Part shown: piece by piece, positions 8,936 to 18,150 of the stretch
Layout: the number at the start of each line of letters is the position of its first letter
How positions within the stretch are numbered: the first letter of the stretch is position 1
Assembly (NCBI GenBank): GCA_963575745.1
Contig: CAUYUJ010020552.1
Location: 1 to 64,000 of the forward strand
From: Prorocentrum cordatum
Taxonomy: Eukaryota > Sar > Dinophyceae > Prorocentrales > Prorocentraceae
Length of the DNA: 64,000 nt
Reading direction: 5' to 3'
Position numbers and translations under genes: made by a program
Notes under the pieces: model-generated
The model's input: only the letters and a program-made list of their open reading frames with translations
What the model was told of the DNA's origin: nothing
The model's database searches: none

Positions 8936-11900
8936 AGCCGAAGCAACCGAAGAGCGAGCACACGCTAGCCATCACGGCGAACGGCGCCACATGGTCGAGC
9001 CTCACCGACCTGCTGCTGGATGTGGAGGGACGCCGAGCGGACATCTTCTTGGGCCAGGAGACCCATCTGTGCGGCGCCGAGGCGTGCGCGACGCAGGAGG
9101 ACTGGGCGAAGCGAGCCAAGTGGAACCTGCAGCTGGACCCAGCAGTACCCACAGGACGAGGAGGCACCAGCGGCGGCTTATGTATTGCAACGCAGCCGTG
9201 GCGAGGACTGGCGAGCTATCCGTGCGTGAGCACGAGGTTCAGCATCGCACGTGGCCGAGCACAGCTGAGATGTTGGAAAGGATGGCTTCCAGGAGGCGTG
9301 GTGGTGGCCAACGTCTACCTGCACCACGGCGAGGGCATGACGGACAGGAACAGGCTCCTGGTCAACCTCCTCGCACGCGAGCTGAAGCGTCTGGCTCGGC
9401 CTTTCATCATCGGAGGCGACTTCAACATGCACCCCGCGGAGCTAGCCAAGTCAGGGATCTTCGAGAAGCTGATGGCCGAGCCGATCTTCACCCAGGAGGC
9501 AACGCTCGGCGACTTGGCGGAGGGCTCCGTGCTGGACTACTGGGTCCTGCCGAAGGCCTTCGTGCCGAGGGTCGAGTCCTGCTTCGTGATTCACACCACC
9601 ACCATCAAGGATCACCGCCCAGTTGGGCTCCAGCTGAAGAACGGTGCGATGGAGGACTTGATCACGGTCCACAAGACCCCCGCCAGCTTCCCAGCTACAC
9701 GGCCCATCGGGCCTGGTCGGGAGGTGGTGACATCCTGGGGTGAGGCCATGGCGGCCCTGGGGGAGACGGAGGGCTGTCAGGAAGCCTTGGCGAACGGGTT
9801 CGCGGCCTTCATGCAGGGAGCTGAGGAGGAGCTGGGCAGCTTGTTCCATATCCCGCAGGACGACATGCCGAGGTACACGGGGCGAGGGCTGGAGCCGCGC
9901 TTCGTCAAGATGCATCCCACGAGGCGGAACAACGCGGCGGTGGCCAAGGCATCCCCCGAGGCGCGCCAGGCTCTTTGGCTGCACGACCGTCTACGTGAGC
10001 TCCAGCGCGCGCACGAGAGGGACGAGCCGAGGCACCGCCAGGCAGCGAAGCGGATCCTCGGCACCCTGGAGCACTGGAACGGCTCCCTCAAGAAGGCTCA
10101 GGACTGGCACTTCTTCGAGGCGTACTGGCAGCGGCTGCGCAAGCTGGCGGAGCAGGCCCAGAACGTGAGCGCGCGCCTCTCCAAAGACTTCGAGAGAGCA
10201 CGCTGCCGATCATTCGACGCCTGGGCGAAGCAGGCCACGTTGAACGGAGCGGGCCTCGCCCACAAGTGGACGCGTGGGCCCGCGGGGCCGGGGCCGGGGC
10301 CAGGGCTGCTGGACAACGGCGCAGCAGCGGACGTGCAGGACGCCGCCGACAAGTTCTGCGCAGACTGGACCCAGCAGGTCTGGAACGTCCGCGAGCCCAT
10401 GAAGGACACCAGCTGGGACGAGATCAAGCACCACGTGTTGGACGCGCCCTCGGTTGAAGCCATCAGGACCGCGAGCAGGAAGTTCAAGCATCGGACGGCC
10501 TTGGGCTCCGACGCGTTCCACCCACGGTGGTTCGCGATGCTGTCCGACGAGGCGCTAGATTTCTTAGGCCAGCTCATGGTATACATGGAGAGGGTCGGCA
10601 ACCAGCCGAAGCAGCTGACCACCATCATCGTCTTCCTCGCCAAGAAGGAGGGCGGGGTGAGGCCCATCGCCTTGCTAGGCGGATTTCTTCGGATATGGAC
10701 AAAGGTGCGGCGGGCACAGATGCAGCAGTGGGAGGGCGAGCACGACCTGCCGTGCCTCCACAACGCGAGCGGTAGGACGGCCGAACGGGCCGTCTGGGAC
10801 CAGGCCGTCTACCAGGAGTGGGCCCTCAAGGTCGGCATGGTCACGGCCTCGAACCAGCTCGACATGACCAAGGCCTACGAGAGGGTGGGCCACCAGACGC
10901 TCTGGGATGAGGGCTGCGCTAGCGGCGCCAACCTGGTACTGCTACGCACTAGCATCAGCATCTATGCAGGCCCACGGCGGTGCAAGGTCGACGACGCGGT
11001 CTCGTGCGAGGTCGAGCTGGCCTGCAGCATCTTGGCGGGCTGCGGCTTCGCGACATCATGGCTGAAGGTCCTCATGTTCCGCAGCCTGCGGCTCTTTGGC
11101 GACAGGTGCCAGTGCATCCAGCTGTTCGCCTTCGTCGACGACCCCGCCATCCTCTGCGTCGGGTCGCAGCGCTTCCTGCTCAAGGTAGCAGCGGACGGTT
11201 TGCAGTACCTTATCGAGCTCCTCCGCAAGCTGGGCTTTGAGGTCAACGGCTCGAAGTCCACCATTGCCATCTCCACGGCGTACGCTGGCAAGTGGATCGC
11301 AGACAGGGTGTACACGCACACGGCGCAGCGGCTCCAGGTCAAACAGCACCACCGCAACCTGGGCGTGGACTCGATGGTGGGGGCGAAGCGGCGCACCAAA
11401 GTCATGGACGCGAACTTCGACAAGCAGAGGCGCCGCCTTGGACGGGTCACGTGCCTCAAACGCCAGGGCGCCAAGTCGGGCAAGGTGGGCAGGATGGGCA
11501 TGCAGCCCGCCATGACGTATGGCGCCAGCGTGCTCGGCCGAAGTGACTCGCAGCTGCGCAGGATCAGGGCGGCGGTCGGCGCAGCGATGTTCACCGACAC
11601 GGCGAGGCGCTCGCTCACGCTGTCCTTCATGCTGGGGCGGGGCAAGCAGGACCCAGCCTACGCCGTCAACGCGGCGCCGCTGGTCGAGCGGGCGAAGGCG
11701 GTCTGGACCAAGCGCATCCCCGCCCACATTCTTCAGGGAGCCCTGGACCGAGCCGAGGCGACTCAGAGGAATAAGCTGCACCCATGGGCCGCCGTGGTCG
11801 GGCCAGCGGGTGCGATGCTTGCCACGGCCAGGAGGATAGGCTGGCAGGTTGTCTCCGCCAGCAGGTGGATCTCCCACGACGGCGAGGAGCTGGAGCTGAG

Positions 11901-12085
11901 CGAAGGCGTGGGGCCACGGGCGATCAAAGGATTGCTAGATCGAGCCATCGAGAGGTGGCAGTACGCTCAGATAAGTGCGCATGAAGGGCTGGAGCACCTC
12001 AAGGACGGCATCCACCTGGAGCCAGTGCGCAAGGTCATCCGCAACCTCGAGAAGCACGGGCTGAAGCAGGAGGCGCGGCCTGCGC
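8936..12085 (+). pseudogene. LINE-1 ORF2, endonuclease and reverse transcriptase
   Basis: Frame with about 1050 codons. The endonuclease/exonuclease/phosphatase (EEP) domain spans roughly 9000-9640: catalytic-type motifs GQETHL, GGDFNM and LDYWVL, then DHRP. This family nicks target DNA for target-primed reverse transcription. Reverse transcriptase follows from about 10440: FLAKKEGGVRPIALL, motif A LDMTKAYERV, motif C FVDDPAIL (the usual Y-A-D-D is F-V-D-D), then NGSKST and the thumb. The N-terminal and C-terminal continuations lie in other frames, so at least two shifts separate it from a full ORF2. It is otherwise uninterrupted and clearly conserved. Confidence 0.88.
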
Positions 12086-13111
12086 TCCACCGTCATCGGA
12101 GCGCAGTGGCCCCAGCAGCAGCTGCATGCCGCGGGCCTCGCCGACTCCCCACTGTGCCAGCGCTGCGGCGAAGCCCCTGGCACGCTCCCTCACCGCCACG
12201 GCGCGTGCGTGGCGTGGGCGCGCGAGCGCAGGGAGAGCGAGATCGGCCAGGTCCACTTCCCCGAGGGCGCGCTCACCGCGCTGCAGGAGGCTTTTTGGGG
12301 CAGGCGTCTGCTGCCCAACTGGGCCGCGGGGCCGAGGCCGTCGCGAGCGTGGCACACGGTATGGAGCATAGAGGTCCCAGGAGGCTTCTTCACGGACGAC
12401 GGCTTCGTGGACGGATCGGGACGTTGCCTCGCAGGCCCCGATGGCATGCGGGTGGGCGTCGGCTGCGCATCAGTGGACCACCTCGGGCGGGTCACGGGGG
12501 CGTGCCACGGGCCGTCTCCTGGCTGGCTGCAGGAGGTGGGAGAGGGCGAGCTCTTCGCGGTGGAGGTCATGCTGCAGCACGCCGTTCCCCCGTTCACCGT
12601 CTACAGCGACTACCAGGACCTGCTCGGCGGCATCGCCGCAGGGCCTGCTGTGTGCTGCGCGCCTGGCAAGGCCTACGCCGAGCAGTGGAGGAGGACCTGG
12701 CGACTCACCCAAGACATCGGGCAGAACCAGCTCCAGTTCCGCAAGGTCAAGGCCCATCAGGTCATCACCCAGCTCGCCTACGGCTCGGTGGAGCGACGCC
12801 TCGCGCTAGGCAACAGAGCCGCCGACACCGAGGCCAAGATGGGAGCGGCCTGCCACCCATGCAGCTCTCAGGTTGAGGAGGAGCGCTTCGCCTCCCAGCA
12901 AGGGGCAGTGGGACGCATGGCGGGCTGGGTGGCCCAGGTGCGTGCGTTAGCCAACGGCGGCCAGAGAGACACCACGGGCAAGCAGCTGCTGACGAGGGCC
13001 CCGCGGCACGAGGAGCAGCACGGCATGGTGCGTGCTAAGCACCGCCGCACTCAGCCACGCGGGCAGCCAAGGCCCGAACCCTACAGAGGAGTCGACGCGA
13101 GCCCGAGCATG
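12086..13111 (+). pseudogene. LINE-1 ORF2, CCHC zinc motif and RNase H
   Basis: After a frame change near 12080 the protein continues with a zinc motif CQRCGEAPGTLPHRHGAC (C-x2-C-x8-H-x4-C, the same spacing as in LINE-2), then an RNase H1-like domain: TDDGFVDGSG near 12395, the glutamate of GELFAVEV near 12550, YSDYQDL near 12600, KVKAHQ near 12745 and GNRAADTEAK near 12810. These correspond to the D-E-D-D active-site positions. RNase H would remove the RNA template during cDNA synthesis. The frame remains open to 13369 but the meaningful protein moves to another frame at the hairpin at 13112-13140. Confidence 0.82.
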
Positions 13112-13140
13112 GCGCATGACGACCAATGGTCGTCATGCGC
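13112..13140. repeat. Perfect 13-bp hairpin at an ORF2 frame change
   Basis: GCGCATGACGACC (13112-13124), loop AAT, GGTCGTCATGCGC (13128-13140). The stem is perfect and GC-rich, and lies exactly where the ORF2 protein passes from the RNase H frame to the frame of the C-terminal domain (first ATG there is 13126). Confidence 0.85.
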
Positions 13141-14181
13141 GACACCAGCGGACCGCGGACCAATGATGATGGCGACACCAGCGGAGGCAAGTCGCCACAG
13201 CGCGGGCCTACGGTGCTGGCGGCGGCGGCGCTCGCGGCTGCAGCCTGGAGGGCTGGCCTGGCGGGAGGCTCCGACGACGAGACCGACGGCGAGGACCTGG
13301 CCCAGCGCGGTGGCGCTGGCAGCAGGGGCGAAACAGACCCTGCGCCGCCCCGCTGGGCCCAGCAGCTGACAACGAGCCAGGCCAGCGGCGGCGACCCCGA
13401 AGGCCTGGCGGACGGTGGCAGGTCACCGACACCAGAGGGCGGCTGGGCAGCGCTGGACGCCCCGCTGAGCGGCCAGGGCAGCAGCAGCCATGCCGTCCAC
13501 GGTGGCGAGGACAGCGACGACGCGCCGCTGGTGCAGCCGCGCAGGAGGCAGGCGGCCCCCCGCAGGCAGCAGCTCTTCACGGCGAAGGGCGTGCTGGCTC
13601 GAGGCGGCGACAAGCGGCCCCGCGAGGCCGAGGCACGGCAGGCAGCGCAGGAGGCGGGCAGCAGCCAGGCGGATGGCAGGACCGCCAGCCAGGACGGCGT
13701 CGGTCGCCGCGTGGCGGCACGGCTACAGCGCGAGCGCGGGCCACAGCTCTTCATGCCCGACGACGTGGGCAGCGCGGTGGGCCTGCCGCTGCGGCACCGC
13801 GCGCAGTGGGTCGGCGGCGCCAGCGCGTTGCCGTTCGCTTGCGACCGCTGCGGGGTACGCTGCAGGGACCGCGCCCAGCTGGAAGCGGGGCTGTGCCGCG
13901 GGACGCCTGCCGCCGTGCTGGCGGCCGACGCGACGCACCGCCTGATGACCATGGGCGACGTGGTGTTTTGCTGCTCTTACGGGGCAAGGGCTAGTGGAGG
14001 AGCGGCCATCCTGCTGGCGGAGAAGTGCCTGGGCAAGGTCGCCAATGCCACGGCTGGCACAAGGCTGAACAGGATGAAGGCGGGGAAGCACCCGCTCACG
14101 GGCCGCCTCATCGGCGAGCCCGTCCCGCTGGTGGCGCGCGTGGAGGCGGCCCCAGCGGAGGAGGTGCCGATGACGGCATGA
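13126..14181 (+). pseudogene. LINE-1 ORF2, C-terminal cysteine-rich domain
   Basis: 351 codons. A disordered Gly/Ala/Asp-rich half is followed by a cysteine-rich region from about 13830: FACDRCGVRC, then VVFCCSYGARA with KCLGK downstream and a run RLNRMKAGKHPLTGR. LINE-2 ends its conserved part with the equivalent layout (WWCATCRSG, then LWCEKCGG, then LARPCQPP and LADTQRGKLPRG). I infer a shared zinc-ribbon-like nucleic-acid-binding domain. One expected cysteine is Tyr in LINE-1 (C-S-Y-G against C-E-K-C-G). Confidence 0.6.
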
Positions 14182-14487
14182 GGATCGAGGGCGGCGTGCC
14201 GCCCAGCCAGGGCACTGCTGCGGCCGTTCGGCCAGCTGGGCGGCGGCGGGAGGGCGCTGGGCGGCGCGCGGCCACAGGCGCAGCGCGGCGGCGGCCTGCG
14301 CCGTGCCGCGCGTGCGCCGCGGGGGGCTGGCGGCTACGGCCGTAGGCCCGTGCTCGCCCGCGCGGCGGCGGCGGACGGCGCCGTGCCACGAGGGCGTGCT
14401 GCGCCCGCGGCGGCGCGGCGGGGGTCGTCGCGCCGCGCGGGCGCTCGGGCGGCGCGCCGAGACAGACGGCCCGCCGCGCAAGTGGGT
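14182..14487 (+). other. LINE-1 3' region
   Basis: Extremely GC-rich sequence between the ORF2 stop and the TCC array. No poly(A), no tRNA-like or other recognisable 3' structure. It probably represents the element 3' UTR, though the exact end cannot be fixed without a second copy. Confidence 0.45.
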
Positions 14488-14776
14488 GCGGTCCTCCTCC
14501 TCCTCCTCCTCCTCCTCCTCCTCCTCTCCCTCCTCCTCCTCCTCCTCCTCCTCCTCCTCCTCCTCCTCCTCCTCCTCCTCCTCCTCCTCCTCCTCCGTCC
14601 TCCTCGTCTTCCTCGTCCTCCTCGTCCTCCTCCTCCTCCTCCTCCTCCTCCTCCTCCTCCCTCCTCCTCCTCCTCCTATTCCTCGTCCTCCCTCGTTCTC
14701 CTCCTCCTCCCCCTCCTCCTCCTCCTCCTCCTCCTCCTCCTCCTCCTCCTCCTCCTCCTCCTGCTCCTCCTCCATG
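14488..14776. repeat. (TCC)n microsatellite at LINE-1 3' boundary
   Basis: Nearly 290 bp of CTC repeat with GTC and CTA variants. It has the same polarity relative to LINE-1 as the array at its 5' end, as expected if the element landed inside one TCC microsatellite. Confidence 0.93.
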
Positions 14777-14917
14777 CCCACCTCCCCAGCGGCTGGCACG
14801 ACGACGGCCCGGGGTCCGCCTGCGCTCCCGGTGCCGCGCCAGCCGAGAGCGTCATGCTGACCTGCCGGGGCGGAGGAGCGGCGGCAGTTTCGGCAGCGTG
14901 CGAGGGGGTGACTACGG

Positions 14918-15066
14918 ACCACCCCAACCCAACCCGAAAACCAGAATTTGACCCGAATTTCGGGTTGGGGGGGGGGTACGGGTTCCATGTGTTTTTTCAA
15001 TGATCCCCGACCCCCCCCACTGGAAATCGAGGATAGATTTGGACCTTCGGGTTGGGTTGGGGTGGT
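14918..15066. repeat. Foldback element family E, 21-bp perfect terminal inverted repeats
   Basis: The 21-mer beginning ACCACCCCAACCCAACCC at 14918-14938 is the perfect reverse complement of 15046-15066. Between them is another palindrome (ACCCGAATTTCGGGT, near 14951). Total about 149 bp, non-coding: a compact MITE-like or introner-like structure. No clear target duplication flanks it. Confidence 0.75.
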
Positions 15067-15254
15067 TTGGTGGGTGGTGTGGGGGGGGGGAACTTCGAGG
15101 TTCTAAGTTTTCGGGCGCGTTTTCGTAGCTTCTTGGCGGATTGCCGCCCTCGGGATGCGTTCCAGCGGCTGCGCCTCGCCGAGGGCGTTCCGGGGGTGCC
15201 CAGAGCGTCACGAACGCCAGCCGGACACCCGAGTCATGACGCGAGAACCAAAGT

Positions 15255-15445
15255 CGGCGGCGAGCGAGGGGGGGAAGTGAGAAGGAGAAGGCCTTCTCAG
15301 GAGGCGGCGGGGCTTCTCGAAGGCCTTCCGAGAGGTGTTCTGCGCCTTCGGGGAAGGCTTAGAAAACTTCTCAGAAGGCCGGGGGACGTCCGAGCCTTGT
15401 GAGAATGCACACACCTTCTCACTAGCCCCCCCGGGATCGCCGCCG
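15255..15445. repeat. Foldback element family A, copy 2
   Basis: Ends CGGCGGCGAGCGAGGGGG ... and ... GGGATCGCCGCCG, with subterminal GTGAGAAGG inverted against CCTTCTCAC. The interior has CTTCTCAGAAG-type palindromes. Same design as copies 1 and 3 but the middle has diverged, so the copies are old or evolve by recombination between palindromes. Confidence 0.75.
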
Positions 15446-15817
15446 AGTTTTGTTGGTTGGATCGCTCACACTATCCGCCGCATCAAGCGGTATGCGTTCA
15501 AAACAGAAGCACCGCAAAGCCACAGGAAAGCGTGGCACTGACAGTGCAGCTCCACCTACGTGCCAAATGCTCCAGCGAGCAAGAGCGACGCAAAGACCCA
15601 GGACAGCGAGGCATTGACAGCGCAGCTCAGCATCAGCACAATGGCCAGGAACCCCCCGCAGCATGACCTTGAGGGCCTTCGGACGCCACAGGGGAAACCA
15701 CGACGGCGCGCCAGACCCGTTTTGCGATCTCGGCCCCCAGGGGGTCCGGCTTCGGCCTGCTGGGCCTGGCCGTGATTCTGGTGAGGGTGGACCTTGGCGT
15801 GGTGACGAGGCTGCATT
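15446..15817. other. Spacer between two family A foldbacks
   Basis: About 370 bp with two minus-strand frames overlapping in different phases. A GACAGTGCAGCTC / GACAGCGCAGCTC phrase occurs at 15540 and 15616. No recognisable gene. Confidence 0.45.
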
Positions 15818-16031
15818 CGGCGGCGAGCGACGGGGGACATGAAAAGGAGAATGCCTTCTCAGAAGGCGGCGGGACATCTCCGAAGCCCCCGCGCCTTCTG
15901 AGAAACTGGTTCCTCCTCGGGGAAAGCTGAGAGCACTTCTCGGAAGGCTGGGGGACTTCGGAACCTTCTGAGAAGCCCTTCTCCTTCTCACTTTCCCCCC
16001 TCGCTCGCCGCCCCCCCCTCGCTCGCCGCCG
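15818..16031. repeat. Foldback element family A, copy 3
   Basis: Begins CGGCGGCGAGCGACGGGGG, ends CCCCCCTCGCTCGCCGCC, where the right end is itself duplicated (inner end at about 16011, outer at 16031). Internal palindromes CTTCTCAGAAG, CTTCTGAGAA and CTTCTGAGAAG are present. The terminal AGAAGGAGAA / TTCTCCTTCT arms match copies 1 and 2. Confidence 0.75.
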
Positions 16032-16408
16032 ATACAGTCGGGGCCCTGAAGAAGGAACCCTTTTTGTTGGGGAGGGGCTCCGTGTTCCTTAGTTGCTTTA
16101 CAGTGCTCCTTGGGTTTTCCTGAGGTTTTCCATGGAAAATCGGAGTTTACTATATGGGCAAAAGGGGCCTCGTTCCTTATCTATCGTTCCTTAGGTCAAC
16201 GCCCCGACTGCACTGTACGTGTGCTTTGGGAGGCCCTGCGCGCACGTGGTGCTCAGCGCGCAGCACCCGCGTGCTGCACGAGGGCCCCGCCGCACAGGGG
16301 GCGGCCCGGCAGGGGGCGTGGCAGCAGACGTCCGCGCGGGGCCCTTAAGGGCGCCGACCCTCGGGCGCTGCTCGGCGGGGGAGCGATGAAGGCGGGGGGG
16401 CAGGAGCG
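16032..16408. other. Unassigned spacer
   Basis: No recognisable gene between the foldback element and the GGA array. Confidence 0.45.
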
Positions 16409-16484
16409 TGCACGAGGAGGAGGAGGAGGAGGAGGAGGAGGAGGAGGAGGAGGAGGAGGAGGAGGAGGAGGAGGAGGAGGAGGA
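16409..16484. repeat. (GGA)n microsatellite at LINE-2 3' boundary
   Basis: A pure GGA run on this strand, hence (TCC)n in the sense of LINE-2. It is the 3' boundary of the minus-strand element and matches the array at its 5' boundary (27731-27787). Confidence 0.93.
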
Positions 16485-16799
16485 GTTGTTTTTAACCCGC
16501 GTGCTCCCGCCCGTGAGTGGGTGCCCCTGGTCTCGGCACCCCGCGCAGGCAGAACGGCCCGAGGCGGGGTGGGCCAGCGGCCTCATCTCACGGCGTCGTA
16601 CTGCCGCCACTCAGTGACTCATGGAGTCGCCCCGTGAGCGGCGGCAGTCTGAAGAAATGCTGCCGCCGCCCTCTCAGAGCTTGAGGAGCAGCCTGATGGA
16701 CGGCCGCAGCCGCTCCTCCGCTCTGCGCTCTTCCAGGGACCGCCCTGGCCGCTGGTCCCTGGACTCTTGGGCCTTCACGGCCGCCTTGCCTGGCGCAGG

Positions 16800-17400
16800 G
16801 CTGTGGCCTAACCCCTCGCCACGCTGGGGTGCATTGCGGCCTAACCCCTCGCCGCGCAGGGGCCCTCTGCGGCCTAACCCCTCGCCGCGCTGGGGCCTGC
16901 TGCGGTCTGGCCCCTCACCGCGCTGGGGTGCTCCGTGGTGGCCTAACCCCTCGCCACGCAGGGGTCTGTTGCGGTCTAACCCCTCACCGCGCTGGGGTCC
17001 GTCGTGGCCTGACCCCTCGCCACACTGGGGTTCGGTGCGGTCTAACCCCTCACCGCGCTGGGGAAAAACGTGGCCTAACCCCTCGCCACGCTGGGGGCTG
17101 CTGCGGTCTAACCCCTCACCGCGCTGGGGTGCTCCGTGGCCTAACCCCTCGCCGCGCAGGGGCCTATTGCGGTCTAGCCCCTCACCTCGCTGGGGTCCCA
17201 CGTGGCCTAACCCCTCGCCACGCAGGGGCCTGCTGCGGTCTAACCCCTCACCGCGCTGGGGCGCTCCGTGGCCTGACCCCTCGCCGCGCTGGGGATCGTT
17301 GCGGTCGAACCCCTCGCCGCGCCGGGGTGCTCCGTGGCCTAACCCCTCGCCGCGCTGGGGCCTGCTGCGGTCTAACCCCTCACCACGCGGGGGATCGCCG
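16800..17400 (-). repeat. 33-bp coding minisatellite (RGEGL units)
   Basis: About 18 tandem units of close to 33 bp, each reading GGCCTAACCCCTCGCC-like then a CGCTGGGG-like box on the plus strand. On the coding strand they encode 11-residue units that alternate between PQRGEGLDRxR and PLRGEGLGHxG, i.e. a 22-residue higher-order period. A few more units are scattered up to about 18480. Confidence 0.88.
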
Positions 17401-18150
17401 AGTCTCACACTGTCCCCATCCACAGTGCTGCTGCCCACTGTCACGGGCAAGGTCCCTTGACTATGCCACTCTATGTGTTCGCGGTTCACGTGGCATCCGC
17501 GGGCCAAGCCCTCCCCCTCGCGTTCAGTCTGCCGGTTTCCCAGGGTGTGGGTCCGCTCTGTTAGTTGCGAGGTCCTGTCTACCACACTGTTGGTCAAAAG
17601 ATCCGCGTCATGCTCGCTGTGCTCGTCAGGGATCTCCACCTCGAGCCTCTGTTTGCCTTTGGCATTGCGGTCTACCCCCTCACCGCGCAGGGGACTGCCG
17701 TGGCCTAGCCCCTCGCCGCGCAGGGGCTCCATGCGGTCTAACCCCTCACCGCGCTGGGGGAAGTCGCCGAAATCCTTGCCCTGGTCCCGCTGCAGGTCTG
17801 TGCCGTCGTAGTCTGCCGTCGTTTCGGGCTGCGTAGTTTTGCGGCCTACCCCCTCGCCGCGCAGGGGAACGTCGTGTCTCGCACCATCACCATCCTCGGT
17901 GCTGCTGCCCACTGGCTCGGGCGAGGTCCCCCGACTGTGCCTCTCGCTGTATTCGCGGTTCACGTGGTATCCGCGGGCTAAGCCCTCCCCCTCGCGTTCA
18001 GTCTGCCGGTTTCCCAAGGTATGGGTCCGCTCTGTTAGTTGCGAGGTCCTGTCTACCACGCTGTTGATCAAGAGATCCGCGTCATGCTCACTGGGCTCGT
18101 CAGGGACCTCCGCCTCGTGCCTCTGTCTGCCTTTGGCACTGCGGTCTAAC
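17390..18150 (-). repeat. Direct duplication, 472-bp offset, in LINE-2 tail
   Basis: Two copies of a segment encoding AKGRQRHEAEVPDE ... SEHDADLLINSVVDRT ... EREGEGLARG lie about 472 bp apart (anchor GATCCGCGTCATGCTC at about 17602 and 18074). They differ by scattered substitutions only, and both end in the RGEG units. Confidence 0.82.

Larger units (their letters stand above)
6365..14487 (+). mobile_element. Non-LTR retrotransposon LINE-1 with spliced-leader 5' end
   Basis: About 8.1 kb bounded on both sides by (TCC)n. From 5': spliced-leader copy, a short leader reading frame, ORF1 (6533-7717), then ORF2 starting 10 nt after the ORF1 stop (ATG 7728) and reading through an apurinic-type endonuclease, reverse transcriptase, CCHC zinc motif, RNase H and a C-terminal cysteine-rich region, ending at 14181. 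Roughly 300 bp of GC-rich 3' sequence follows before the second TCC array. No poly(A) tail is visible. ORF2 changes frame three times (near 8930, 12080 and 13120), so the copy is probably inactive unless these are sequence errors. Confidence 0.85.
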
